20,457 nt of DNA from CAZKUB01 sp964592335 (GCA_964592335.1 CAZQEU010000024.1:1-20457), one strand, 5' to 3'; positions 6,325 to 14,637 are shown, numbered from the stretch's first letter. Program-made: numbers and translations. Notes: a model not told the origin generated them from the sequence alone.

Positions 6325-7494
6325 TTATGCTACAAAGTCTATTCCGTATTCTTTGTTTTCAAAGCTTTTTTGTGCAGGCCCTAGTATCTGTTTTGATTTA
6401 ACACCAGTAATTACTAGCATTGCACGAATGTTTCTTTTGAGTTCTGGATCAACTGTTGTACCCCATATTATACGAGCGTTAGGATCTACTCTACTATAGA
6501 TTTCTTCGACTACGCGTTCTGCCTCAGATATTGTCATATCTTCGCCACCTGTAACATTTACAAGTGCTCCACTTGCCTCTGATATATCTACTTCAAGGAG
6601 TGGTGAGTTGAGTGCTTCTACAACTGCATTTACTGCTTTGTTTTCTCCCTCTGATTCTCCTAATCCTATCATTGCAACGCCACCACGTTTCATAACTGTT
6701 TTTAGATCTGCGAAATCAAGGTTTACAAGACCAGGCATTGTAATCATCTCAGTAATTCCTTTTATTGAACGCATTAGTACTTCATCTGCTACTTTAAATG
6801 CAGCATTGAGTGATAGATTTGGTACGATATCTAGGAGTTTGTCATTTGGAATAACAATTACTGTATCACAAACATCTCTTAGTCTTTTGAGTCCTGCTTC
6901 TGCATTTTCCATACGTATAAGACCTTCAACACTGAATGGTAATGTCACAACACCAATTGTAAGGGCTCCTGCTTCTTTGGCTATCTGTGCAACTACAGGA
7001 GCAGAGCCTGTACCTGTACCTCCACCAAGTCCACATGTTATAAAAACCATATCTGCACGGCCAACTGTAGAACGTACATCTTGTTCGCTTTCTTTTGCAG
7101 CTTCTTCACCTATTTGAGGCAGAGATCCTGCACCGAGTCCACGAGTTAGATGCTTACCGATTAATACTTTTTTAGGTGCTTCAGCAAGAAGAAGATGCTG
7201 GGCATCTGTATTAATTGCAATGAGTTCTGCACCTGTTATCTGACTTTCTATACATCTGGATATGGTATTAGTACCAGCTCCTCCACATCCTACAACCTTT
7301 ATTGTAGTAGTAAGACCTGATAAAACTTCTTCAAGTTCTCTATCAACAGTGTTACGTGTTAAAGATTTTTTCATAGTATTCTTTTTATTACTTTTTGTCT
7401 TTTTATTTTTTGATTTTGATTTTACTTTTTTATTTTTATTGTTAGATTTTTTCTTTTTTTCATTAGCTACAACATCTTCAATAATCTTTTTCAT
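6325..7494 (-). CDS. ftsZ: Cell division GTPase FtsZ (archaeal FtsZ1-like)
   Basis: FtsZ polymerises with GTP into the division ring. The 389-residue protein carries the nucleotide-binding start IKVVGCGGAGTNT, the tubulin signature GGGTGTGSAP (about 157-166), the INTDAQ strand and the T7 catalytic loop NLDFADLKTVM. The C-terminal end EYGIDFVA resembles the conserved tail of archaeal FtsZ1, and the position upstream of secE-spt5-rpl11 is also that of FtsZ1. Residues 1-40 are an extra basic tail with 17 lysines and many Asn/Ser, ahead of the usual N-terminal helix that begins near Met41. I kept the start at 7494 because GGTGA lies 7 bases before it and Met41 has no ribosome-binding site; a start at 7374 is the alternative. 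A TATA-like box at 7544-7556 precedes the gene. Confidence 0.96.
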   Translation of the reverse strand: MKKIIEDVVANEKKKKSNNKNKKVKSKSKNKKTKSNKKNTMKKSLTRNTVDRELEEVLSGLTTTIKVVGCGGAGTNTISRCIESQITGAELIAINTDAQHLLLAEAPKKVLIGKHLTRGLGAGSLPQIGEEAAKESEQDVRSTVGRADMVFITCGLGGGTGTGSAPVVAQIAKEAGALTIGVVTLPFSVEGLIRMENAEAGLKRLRDVCDTVIVIPNDKLLDIVPNLSLNAAFKVADEVLMRSIKGITEMITMPGLVNLDFADLKTVMKRGGVAMIGLGESEGENKAVNAVVEALNSPLLEVDISEASGALVNVTGGEDMTISEAERVVEEIYSRVDPNARIIWGTTVDPELKRNIRAMLVITGVKSKQILGPAQKSFENKEYGIDFVA

Positions 7495-7543
7495 ATATAT
7501 TCACCATGCTCCCTCACAACAATAAGCCCCGATTATGTGTGAA

Positions 7544-7556
7544 TTTTATATTTTTA
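7544..7556 (-). promoter_or_regulatory. Probable TATA box of ftsZ
   Basis: On the minus strand AAAAATATAAAAT lies about 55 bases before the ftsZ start, predicting transcription from near 7524 and a leader of about 30 bases with GAGGGAG and GGTGA. This supports separate transcription of ftsZ from the upstream nadC gene. Confidence 0.45.
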
Positions 7557-7601
7557 ACAATATTGTAAAGTAATTTTTACTATTAAATATTTGCTAAAAA
7601 T

Positions 7602-8417
7602 CTACTGTATTTCTAGTGAAAAATCAATACTTTTTACCGAATGGGTGAGATATCCAAGTGAAATTCTATCTGCAAAAGATGCATATTTGGTTATATTATC
7701 AGGATTAATCCCGCCAGATATTTCAACTAATATTTTTTTGTTTATTTTACGGATTTCACGTGTTGTTTCTTCTGCATCTAAACTGTTGAAATTATCAAGC
7801 ATTATTACATCAGGATTTAATTTTGCAGCTTTGATTGCATCTTTTTTATTTTCTACTTCTACTTCAATTATTTTATCTATTATTTTCTCTTTTGCTATAT
7901 TAATAGATCTCTCTAGTGAACCTGTTATTTTAAGATGGTTATCTTTTATCATTACCGCATCATAAAGACCGTATCTATGGGGAAACCCTCCACCAAGCCT
8001 CACTGCTTCTTTTTCATATCTTCTAAAACCCGGTGTTGTTTTTCTTGTAGCAGCAATTTGTATATTTGGATTTATCTTTTTGCATTTGTCCACGATTTTT
8101 TTTGTCTCAGTTGCAATACCGCTCATTCTACAAAGAATGTTTAATGCAAGTCTCTCTGCTTTTAATATAGGTTTTGCTTTTCCTGTAACTTCGGCTATTT
8201 TTGTTTGTTGTTTTACAAAATCTCCATCTTTTACAAAAAAATTTGTTTTAACATTTAGTTCTCCAAACACTTTTTCTATTTCTTTTATCCCTGCTATTAT
8301 ACATTCTTCCTTTGATATTAGATATCCTTTAGCTTCCTCATCCATAAATAATGCATCTGATGTTATATCTCCTTGAGAACCTAAGTCTTCTTTGAGATAG
8401 AACTCCAACTCATCCAT
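7602..8417 (-). CDS. nadC: Nicotinate-nucleotide pyrophosphorylase (quinolinate phosphoribosyltransferase)
   Basis: NadC converts quinolinate and PRPP to nicotinate mononucleotide, the last step of de novo NAD ring synthesis. From ATG 8417 the protein is 271 residues, normal for the family. It starts with the typical EDLGSQGDITSDAL and has the dimer/active-site segments ERLALNILCRMSGIAT, ATRKTTPGFR, the HRYGLYDAVMIKDNH active-site block, and the phosphate-binding VMLDN-like strand (DVIMLDN) and EISGGIN. The frame stays open upstream to 8564, but that part would overlap nadX on the other strand and does not resemble NadC, so I placed the start at 8417. It is divergent from nadX, which makes iminoaspartate in the same pathway, across only 49 bases. 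NadA (quinolinate synthase) is not in the window. Confidence 0.95.
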   Translation of the reverse strand: MDELEFYLKEDLGSQGDITSDALFMDEEAKGYLISKEECIIAGIKEIEKVFGELNVKTNFFVKDGDFVKQQTKIAEVTGKAKPILKAERLALNILCRMSGIATETKKIVDKCKKINPNIQIAATRKTTPGFRRYEKEAVRLGGGFPHRYGLYDAVMIKDNHLKITGSLERSINIAKEKIIDKIIEVEVENKKDAIKAAKLNPDVIMLDNFNSLDAEETTREIRKINKKILVEISGGINPDNITKYASFADRISLGYLTHSVKSIDFSLEIQ

Positions 8418-8421
8418 GATA

Positions 8422-8456
8422 GTATTTTTTATAAGCAAGTTCTGTTTTAAGGTTTT
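8422..8456. promoter_or_regulatory. Overlapping divergent promoters of nadC and nadX
   Basis: The 49 bases between the two starts hold TTTTTTATAAG (8425-8435), placed to drive nadX with a start site near 8456, and on the minus strand CCTTAAAAC (8455-8447 region), placed to drive nadC with a start site near 8424. The two boxes are about 20 bases apart, so polymerases on the two strands probably compete or are controlled together. Assigned by spacing. Confidence 0.4.
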
Positions 8457-8466
8457 GGGTTCTAAA

Positions 8467-9234
8467 ATGAAACTCGGCATGATTGGTTGCGGAGCAATTG
8501 GCTCTGATGTTGCAATTGCTGCAGATAAAATAAAAGAAATTGAGAAAATATATCTATTTGACAAAGATAAAAGAGCATGTGAAAAAATAAAAGAAAAAGT
8601 TAAAAAATCTGAGATAAAACATGTTAAAGAATTTCTGGACGAAGTCGATGTGGTTTTTGAAGCAGCATCTCAGGTGGCAGTAAAAGAATATGCTGAGACA
8701 ATTTTAAATTCAGGTAAAGACGTAATAATAATGAGCATAGGTAGTTTATTTGATGATGATTTTAGATTAAAGCTTGAAGATATCGCTAGAGAAAAAAAAT
8801 GTAAGATTTATCTTCCATCCGGAGCGGTTTGTGGAATAGATGGTATTTTATCAGCAAGTGTTGAAAAAATATATGAGGTAACACTTGTGACAACAAAGCC
8901 TCCTAAGGCTCTTGGAACTAAAAATGGTAAAAGAGAAGTTGTTTTTAATGGCTCTGCAAGAGATGCAGTGAAAAAATTTCCTAAAAACATTAATGTCGCG
9001 GCGAATCTTTCAATTGCAGGAATCGGTTTCGATGAAACTAAAGTAGAAATTGTGGTAGACCCAGTTGCTACTAGAAACAGCCATAAGATTCTTGCTCATG
9101 GTAAATTTGGTAGACTACGAGCAGAAGTAGAAAACATGCCAAATCCAAATAACCCCGGTTCTAGTTACATGGCCTCTCTTTCAGCTATAGCTACTCTAAA
9201 AAGACTTATTAATCCTATACAAATAGGTGCTTGA
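8467..9234 (+). CDS. nadX: L-aspartate dehydrogenase
   Basis: NadX oxidises L-aspartate to iminoaspartate with NAD(P)+, replacing the oxygen-dependent NadB, and feeds NadA and then NadC. The 255-residue protein begins with a Rossmann dinucleotide site (MIGCGAIGSDVA), followed by the acidic end of the second strand (YLFDKD). The segments YLPSGAVCGIDG, ANLSIAGIGFD and the NSHKILAHGKFG catalytic-histidine region are characteristic of the family. The start was set at ATG 8467, directly before the Rossmann strand; an in-frame ATG at 8416 would add 17 unrelated residues and overlap nadC. Oxygen-free aspartate oxidation is common in archaea and suits an anaerobic or hypoxic lifestyle, though this is only suggestive. 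Confidence 0.93.
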   Translation: MKLGMIGCGAIGSDVAIAADKIKEIEKIYLFDKDKRACEKIKEKVKKSEIKHVKEFLDEVDVVFEAASQVAVKEYAETILNSGKDVIIMSIGSLFDDDFRLKLEDIAREKKCKIYLPSGAVCGIDGILSASVEKIYEVTLVTTKPPKALGTKNGKREVVFNGSARDAVKKFPKNINVAANLSIAGIGFDETKVEIVVDPVATRNSHKILAHGKFGRLRAEVENMPNPNNPGSSYMASLSAIATLKRLINPIQIGA

Positions 9235-9268
9235 TTCAATCTATAAAGGTGTAAAGATAAAAAAACAA

Positions 9269-9278
9269 ATTTATAATT
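9269..9278 (+). promoter_or_regulatory. Probable TATA box of tgtA
   Basis: TTTATAATTA is centred about 25 bases before ATG 9298, consistent with a leaderless or nearly leaderless tgtA transcript. GAGG at 9288-9291 could serve as a ribosome-binding site if transcription starts earlier. Confidence 0.45.
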
Positions 9279-9297
9279 AGTGGCTTTGAGGCAGTTT

Positions 9298-11238
9298 ATG
9301 AAATTTGAGATAAAAAAAAGAGATGCAGCAGGAAGAATTTGTAAACTTACTACAAAACATGGCATAGTTACAACACCAAACCTGATGCCTGTAATAAACC
9401 CAAACAAAATGGTGATACCACCAAAAGAAATGAAAAAACTTTTTGGTACAGAAATTGTCATAACCAACTCATATATCATAAGAAAAGATGAAAAACTTAG
9501 GAAAAAAGCATTAAATGATGGGGTTCACAAGTTAATTGATTTTAATGGACCGATTATGACTGACTCTGGTACTTTTCAATCATATATTTATGGAGACGTG
9601 GATGTAAAACCACTTGAAATTGTTGAGTTTCAAAAAAAAATTGGTAGTGATATAGGAACAATTCTTGATATATTTGGTAAACCTGATAACACTTTCAAAG
9701 AAGCAGAGGAAGGTATGAAAGAAACGATTAAACGCGCAAAAAAAAGTATAAAAAATAAAGAGGATATGATTCTCTCTACTCCTGTACAAGGTTCTATTTA
9801 TCCTGATCTAAGAGTTAAATGTGCAGAGGAACTATCAAAGATAGGGGGAGATTTTTTTCCGATAGGGGGAGTGGTTCCTCTTATGGAGAATCAGAGGTAT
9901 ACTGATCTTATCAGGATTATTCTAAGTTCTAAAAAAGGTCTTAACCCTAGTAAACCTGTGCATCTTTTTGGAGCAGGACATCCAATGATTTTTCCGATAG
10001 CTGTGGCATTGGGTTGTGATTTCTTTGACTCTTCTGCTTATATTAAATATGCAAATGATGGAAGGATGATTTTTACTTGGGGTACAGAAAAACTAGATGA
10101 TATAACTGAACTACCTTGCTGCTGTCCTGTTTGTTCAAATTATTCTGCAGATGAACTTAAAAAAATTAGTAAAAAACAAAGAATCATTGAGATCGCTAAA
10201 CATAATTTATATGTTAGTTTTGCTGAACTCAAGAAAATAAGAAATGCAATTTCTCAAGGTTCTTTATGGGAGTTAGTAGAAAAAAGAGCAAATGTAAATC
10301 CTTATTTACTAGAATCCTTGGGTTTATTAAAATTAGAGGAAAACCAGATATGGTTAGAAAAATTCGAGCAAATTAGTAAAAACAAAGCCTTATTTTATAC
10401 AGGTAACAATACTTACCACAGGCCAATAATTTATAGATTGCAAAAAAGGTTATTAGAGCGGTTTAAAAAAACATCAGATATATATGTTGTTCTTCCTGAG
10501 GGAAACAAACCATATTCTTCTCATTATTCACAAGAAATAAAGCAGATTTATGAAAAAAATAGTAAAACAAATGTGATAGTGGATTCTTCTTTAGGACCTG
10601 TTCCTGTGGAATTATCTGAGATGTATCCTTTTGCACAGTCTATTTTTCCAAGTTTTACAGATGAAGAAACAGAAAAAAATATAAGTAACTCTTTTAGAAA
10701 ATTTACAAGAGATGCCAGAGTCATCTGCTGGAAAGGCCTTTCTACATTAGATGAAATAGATAAAAATGAAGAAAAAAGCCTTAATTTTGATTTTAAAAAG
10801 ATTGCTGCTGTTGCAGATATGCAATTTGGATCAGAGTCGGGACAGATTCTATTAGATGGAAAAGTAAAAATTGTTAAATCCAAAAAAACAGGTAAGATTC
10901 GTAATATCTATCTTAATGAAAAACATGTTTTATCAATGCGTGCACAGGATGGTTTGTTTACTTTGAAAAAAGAAGGAGCAATACTTTTACATAAAAATCT
11001 AAAAAAACCATTACTAAGAGTTTTTGTAAAAGATGATGCAGTTGATTTTGTAAAAGAAGGTAAAAGTGTTTTTGCAAAATTTGTAGAAGATTGTGATCCT
11101 GAGCTCAGGCCTCTTGATGAATGTATTATAGTTGATAGAAAAGATAATCTTATTGCAGTTGGCAGATGTATACTTAACAGGATGGAAATGCTCAGTTTTA
11201 ACTATGGAATGGCTGTTAAAACAAGAGAAAAGATATAA
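9298..11238 (+). CDS. tgtA: tRNA-guanine(15) transglycosylase, archaeosine pathway
   Basis: TgtA exchanges guanine 15 in the D-loop of archaeal tRNAs for preQ0, the first committed tRNA step to archaeosine, which stabilises tRNA. From ATG 9298 the protein has 646 residues. The catalytic TIM barrel has Asp89 in MTDSGTFQ, Asp244 in FFDSSAYIKYANDGRM, and a zinc site C274, C276, C279, H302 whose spacing equals that of the Pyrococcus horikoshii enzyme. C-terminal tRNA-recognition domains follow, ending in a PUA domain that occupies roughly the last 75-80 residues. It is some 60 residues longer than the Pyrococcus form, through insertions in the C1 region. A KPYS segment in that region recalls the ArcS amidinotransferase motif, but the preceding Cys is missing, so this is not ArcS. 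A GTG at 9280 is an alternative start; I chose 9298 for promoter spacing and homology. Confidence 0.96.
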   Translation: MKFEIKKRDAAGRICKLTTKHGIVTTPNLMPVINPNKMVIPPKEMKKLFGTEIVITNSYIIRKDEKLRKKALNDGVHKLIDFNGPIMTDSGTFQSYIYGDVDVKPLEIVEFQKKIGSDIGTILDIFGKPDNTFKEAEEGMKETIKRAKKSIKNKEDMILSTPVQGSIYPDLRVKCAEELSKIGGDFFPIGGVVPLMENQRYTDLIRIILSSKKGLNPSKPVHLFGAGHPMIFPIAVALGCDFFDSSAYIKYANDGRMIFTWGTEKLDDITELPCCCPVCSNYSADELKKISKKQRIIEIAKHNLYVSFAELKKIRNAISQGSLWELVEKRANVNPYLLESLGLLKLEENQIWLEKFEQISKNKALFYTGNNTYHRPIIYRLQKRLLERFKKTSDIYVVLPEGNKPYSSHYSQEIKQIYEKNSKTNVIVDSSLGPVPVELSEMYPFAQSIFPSFTDEETEKNISNSFRKFTRDARVICWKGLSTLDEIDKNEEKSLNFDFKKIAAVADMQFGSESGQILLDGKVKIVKSKKTGKIRNIYLNEKHVLSMRAQDGLFTLKKEGAILLHKNLKKPLLRVFVKDDAVDFVKEGKSVFAKFVEDCDPELRPLDECIIVDRKDNLIAVGRCILNRMEMLSFNYGMAVKTREKI

Positions 11239-11263
11239 ACTATTAAATATTGAGGTTTTTTGT

Positions 11264-11860
11264 ATGAGCAGATATAATAGTAATTTTCGTGAACCACCCT
11301 GGGTTATGGGCTCTCCTAAAGAAGTAATAGACTGGGTTGATGCAAGCCATCCAAGTAAAGAAGATAAAAGGAAACATGAGTTTAAAAAAAAATATTTGAC
11401 AAATCTTCACATAAAATTTGATTTTGATGTAAAACAAAAAGTAATTGAATCCTCTTGTACGATATGCAGACTTATCGGTTTGAAAAAGGTTGAAGAAGAT
11501 TTTGAACTTTTCCCGACAGCAGAATTGATCTTAAGAGGTCTTGCTAAAGCTAAATTTAGAAACACTGTCAAGATTGTTGTTGATAAAAAAGTATTATATG
11601 AGCATCCTGAAAAAAAATCAGATTTGAGAAAAACAATTGATAAAATCCAAGATTTTTCAGGAGAAATCACAAGAGGAAAAACACTTGAGATAACAGCTAA
11701 ATTAGATGATGTTGAAAATGCAATAGCAGTAATTAAAATAAAGAAGATACATTCTCAAAAGGAGCACTCAATAGACATAGAAATCAAAGGCAAGATCAGG
11801 AGTGATATATACCATACCTTCCTTAATTATCTAAATGAAAAAATTGGTTTAAAAGAATAA
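11264..11860 (+). CDS. Conserved-looking archaeal protein of unknown function downstream of tgtA
   Basis: I do not recognise this 198-residue protein. From ATG 11264 it begins with SRYNSNFREPPWVMGSP, a motif-like Pro/Trp stretch, followed by a charged helix and a compact alpha/beta region containing CTIC (a single CxxC). The C-terminal half has alternating strands (TVKIVVDKKVLYE, LEITAKLDD, AVIKIKKI, IDIEIKGKI) and a final helix, consistent with a soluble cytosolic beta-rich domain. No signal peptide or membrane span is visible. GAGG (11252-11255) is 8 bases before the start and the gap to tgtA is 25 bases, so the two are probably co-transcribed; a role near tRNA modification is only an inference from that. 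The frame is open upstream into tgtA from 11132, but that portion is the tgtA sequence read in another frame. Confidence 0.72.
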   Translation: MSRYNSNFREPPWVMGSPKEVIDWVDASHPSKEDKRKHEFKKKYLTNLHIKFDFDVKQKVIESSCTICRLIGLKKVEEDFELFPTAELILRGLAKAKFRNTVKIVVDKKVLYEHPEKKSDLRKTIDKIQDFSGEITRGKTLEITAKLDDVENAIAVIKIKKIHSQKEHSIDIEIKGKIRSDIYHTFLNYLNEKIGLKE

Positions 11861-11895
11861 AAATTACGTTAAACAGCGATTATTAAATCAACAAT

Positions 11896-11904
11896 CTTAA
11901 AAAC
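11896..11904 (+). promoter_or_regulatory. Probable TATA box of HMG-CoA reductase
   Basis: CTTAAAAAC lies about 48 bases before ATG 11948, predicting transcription from near 11926. The resulting leader of about 22 bases holds a strong ribosome-binding site, GGAGG at 11936-11940, 7 bases before the start. Confidence 0.45.
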
Positions 11905-11947
11905 AATTAGTTTTTTTCAGCATTCCAATAATAGGGAGGAAAATGAA

Positions 11948-13204
11948 ATGACTAATAAATCATCAAAAGTTTCTGGTTTTTATAAATTACCAGTTAAAAA
12001 AAGAATTGATTTTGTAAGTGATTTTGCTGATCTTACAGAGGAAGATAAAAAATTGTTCTCCAGCTTTCTAGATATCGATACTTCAGATAGGATGATTGAA
12101 AATGTTATTGGAACCTTTGAATTACCCCTTGGTATTGCAGTTAACTTCTTGATAAATGATAAAGACTATGTTATACCAATGGCTACAGAAGAATCAAGTG
12201 TTGTAGCAGCAGCAAGTAATGCTGCAAAAATAGCAAGGTTAAAAGGTGGCTTTAAAACAGAGGTCACCCAGCCGCTTATGATAGGACAGTTGCAGCTATT
12301 AAAAGTAGATGATGCAGCAAGTGCAGCAAAAAAAATAATTGATCATAAAAAACAGCTTCTTGAACTTGCTAATGCTCAGGATAAAATCTTAGTAGATCTT
12401 GGTGGTGGCGCTAAAGATTTAGAAGTTAGGATTTTAGATAGCCCAATGGGAAAGATGATAGTTACTCATATAGTTGTAGATGTTCGTGATGCTATGGGTG
12501 CAAACGCAGTAAATACTATGTGCGAAGCACTTGCCCCAATGCTTGAGGAGCTCACTGGTGGTTATATCCGTCTTAAAATTCTTTCAAATCTTGCAGATAA
12601 AAGAATAGCAAAAGCAAAAGCAGTATTTGACAAAGAGAAGATAGGTGGAGAAAAAGTAGTTGATGCATTTATTGAATCTTACACTCTTGCAAGTATTGAT
12701 CCCTATAGGGCTGCAACTCATAACAAGGGCATCATGAACGGGATTGATTCTTTGATTATTGCAACAGGCAATGATTTCAGAGCAATTGAGTCAGGAGCAC
12801 ATGCATATGCCGCGAGGAATGGCAGATATACATCTCTTACAAAATATCATAAAGATAAGGATGGAAATCTTGTAGGTGAAATAGAGATCCCTTGTGCAAT
12901 AGGTATTGTTGGTGGTGCAGGTAATATACATCCAAAGGCTCGTCTTTGTAAAAAGATTCTTGGGGTTAAATCTGCAAAGCAACTATCAGAAGTTGTAGCA
13001 GCACTTGGTCTTGCACAAAACTTTGCTGCAGTATTTGCTCTTTCCACCGTAGGCATTCAAAAAGGACATATGAAACTTCATGCAAAAAATATCGCTGTTA
13101 TGGCAGGTGCCTCAAAAAATCAGATTGATAAAGTTGCAGAACAACTTATAAAAGAAGAAAAAGTAAAATTAGATCGTGCCAAAGAGATAATTAAAGAGCT
13201 TTAA
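11948..13204 (+). CDS. mvaA: Hydroxymethylglutaryl-CoA reductase, class II
   Basis: It reduces HMG-CoA to mevalonate, the precursor of archaeal isoprenoid lipids. The 418-residue protein has the class II (Pseudomonas mevalonii-like) sequence pattern: ENVIGTFELPLGIAVNF with Glu51, the ATEESSVVAAAS strand, DAMGANAVNTMCEA, Lys260 in THNKG, Asp276 in ATGND and His374 in QKGHMKLHA, corresponding to the catalytic Glu, Lys, Asp and His. Most archaea use class I; class II occurs in Thermoplasmata and Archaeoglobales, helping place the organism. Class I has a different DAMGMN-type motif, so the assignment is firm. GGAGG 7 bases upstream fixes the start; an ATG at 11943 is in another frame and stops at once. 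The 3' end overlaps the convergent pyrI gene by 4 bases. The gene is monocistronic by context. Confidence 0.97.
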   Translation: MTNKSSKVSGFYKLPVKKRIDFVSDFADLTEEDKKLFSSFLDIDTSDRMIENVIGTFELPLGIAVNFLINDKDYVIPMATEESSVVAAASNAAKIARLKGGFKTEVTQPLMIGQLQLLKVDDAASAAKKIIDHKKQLLELANAQDKILVDLGGGAKDLEVRILDSPMGKMIVTHIVVDVRDAMGANAVNTMCEALAPMLEELTGGYIRLKILSNLADKRIAKAKAVFDKEKIGGEKVVDAFIESYTLASIDPYRAATHNKGIMNGIDSLIIATGNDFRAIESGAHAYAARNGRYTSLTKYHKDKDGNLVGEIEIPCAIGIVGGAGNIHPKARLCKKILGVKSAKQLSEVVAALGLAQNFAAVFALSTVGIQKGHMKLHAKNIAVMAGASKNQIDKVAEQLIKEEKVKLDRAKEIIKEL

Positions 13205-13656
13205 ATAATTCTCTCAGAGATATCCTCAGGTTCACGTTCACAATAACAGCATTTAATTCTTAATGGATCCTTATTTACTACTTTGAACCTTGTATTAATT
13301 GGTTCTTTTGCATTAGAAACACAAGTTGGATTTGAGCAACATACTATTCCAACAAGTTCATCAGGTAAATTTACACGATGTTTCTCTGCAACCTTATAAT
13401 TCCTGATTATATTAATTGATGCTTTTGGAGAAATCAACGCTATTTTATCTACCTCTGAAGTATCCAATTCACGGTTTTCAACCTTTACAATATCTTTTCT
13501 ACCAAATTTACTTTTAACATTCATCGCCACACTTACAACTGATGTTGATTTTTCAGGTATGCCAAGTATACGTAAAACTTTTACAGCATTACCCGCAGTT
13601 ATATGATCTATCACTGTCCCATCTTTAATAAGGGGTATCTTTAGCTCTCTTTTCAT
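13201..13656 (-). CDS. pyrI: Aspartate carbamoyltransferase regulatory chain
   Basis: PyrI binds CTP/ATP and couples to PyrB to give allosteric control of the first committed pyrimidine step. The 151-residue protein has the N-terminal nucleotide-binding alpha/beta domain (LKIPLIKDGTVIDHI with the GNAVKVLRILG helix) and the C-terminal zinc domain with C107-x4-C112 and C136-x2-C139, in the family spacing. The length is standard. Its ATG overlaps the pyrB stop by 4 bases (ATGA), so the two are translationally coupled. The stop overlaps HMG-CoA reductase by 4 bases on the opposite strand. Confidence 0.97.
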   Translation of the reverse strand: MKRELKIPLIKDGTVIDHITAGNAVKVLRILGIPEKSTSVVSVAMNVKSKFGRKDIVKVENRELDTSEVDKIALISPKASINIIRNYKVAEKHRVNLPDELVGIVCCSNPTCVSNAKEPINTRFKVVNKDPLRIKCCYCEREPEDISERII

Positions 13657-14582
13657 AATAAAACCCCCGATACAAGAGAAAGCAGAGCCATTCTTACTGG
13701 TACTCCATTAAATGCTTGTTTAAAATAAAAAGCATAAGGTGTTTTATCAACCTCGGGAAGAATCTCAGTTACTCTTGGAAGAGGATGCATTATAACAAGG
13801 TTCTTTTTTACATTTTTTAAAAGCTCATTGTCTATCTGATAAGAACCTACTACCCGGTTATATTCCTCTGCATCAGGAAATCTTTCTTTTTGTATTCTTG
13901 TAGCATATAAAACATCAGCGTTTTTTACCACTTTATCTAGGTTTGTCGTTTGAAGGGGTTCGACTCCAAGATTATTACACTCTCTTATTACCTCCTTAGG
14001 CATTTTTAGACTCTTTGGAGAAACAAAAGTTAAATCTGCACCATAAAGTGCCAACGCATATGCCAAGGAATGTACAGTTCGACCGTATTTTAGGTCCCCT
14101 ACTAGTACTATCTTATTTTTGCCTATGTTTTTTTTCTCTGTTTTAATCGTAAACAAGTCGAGTAAACATTGTGTAGGATGTCTTCCAGCTCCATCACCTG
14201 CATTTAAAACAGGTGCTTCTGCAAATTCTGCTGCAAGTCTTGCTGCACCTTCGTGAGGATGACGGATTACAATTATATCACTATACGAATCGGCCATTCT
14301 AATAGTATCTGCAAGGCTTTCTCCTTTCTTTTGAGAGGTTCCACCAGGATCTGAAAAACCTATTACTCTACCCCCCAGCCGGTTCATTGCGCTTTCAAAA
14401 CTTAGTCTTGTACGAGTGCTTGGTTCAAAAAACAATGAGGAGACTACTTTTCCTTTTAGTAGTTTTTTATATCTGTTTCCTTTAGCATATGGAACCATTT
14501 TTTCTGCGTATTTAAGAATAAAGTTTATCTCTTTTTTTGAAAAATCTTTTATTGATATTATATCCTTTTCTTTGAAATTCAT
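13653..14582 (-). CDS. pyrB: Aspartate carbamoyltransferase catalytic chain
   Basis: PyrB condenses carbamoyl phosphate with aspartate to carbamoyl aspartate in pyrimidine synthesis. The 309-residue protein carries the carbamoyl-phosphate site FFEPSTRTRLSFE (S55-R59), the mobile loop segment SQKKGESLADT, GDGAGRHPTQCLLDL and the HPLPRV motif near the end. Together with pyrI it forms the regulated holoenzyme. The start at 14582 has no obvious ribosome-binding site, so the leader may be short. TATA-like elements lie at 14613-14637 and a 19-base palindrome at 14638-14656, a position suited to control of pyrBI. It is divergent from the 849-residue acidic protein gene across 227 bases. Confidence 0.97.
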   Translation of the reverse strand: MNFKEKDIISIKDFSKKEINFILKYAEKMVPYAKGNRYKKLLKGKVVSSLFFEPSTRTRLSFESAMNRLGGRVIGFSDPGGTSQKKGESLADTIRMADSYSDIIVIRHPHEGAARLAAEFAEAPVLNAGDGAGRHPTQCLLDLFTIKTEKKNIGKNKIVLVGDLKYGRTVHSLAYALALYGADLTFVSPKSLKMPKEVIRECNNLGVEPLQTTNLDKVVKNADVLYATRIQKERFPDAEEYNRVVGSYQIDNELLKNVKKNLVIMHPLPRVTEILPEVDKTPYAFYFKQAFNGVPVRMALLSLVSGVLL

Positions 14583-14637
14583 GTGAATCTAAAAAAAAGG
14601 ACATGTAGAAACTAGTTAATAAACTTTTTAATAAAAA

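Noticed and set aside
8418..8564. N-terminal extension of nadC by 49 residues
   Set aside because: It overlaps the nadX start on the other strand, does not resemble NadC, and would bury the divergent promoters inside coding sequence.
10480..10640. TgtA as an ArcS or bifunctional enzyme
   Set aside because: The TIM-barrel catalytic Asp residues and zinc ligands of TgtA are intact and the ArcS Cys is missing.
11132..11263. 44-residue N-terminal extension of the gene after tgtA
   Set aside because: This is tgtA's own coding sequence in another frame; the ribosome-binding site points to ATG 11264.
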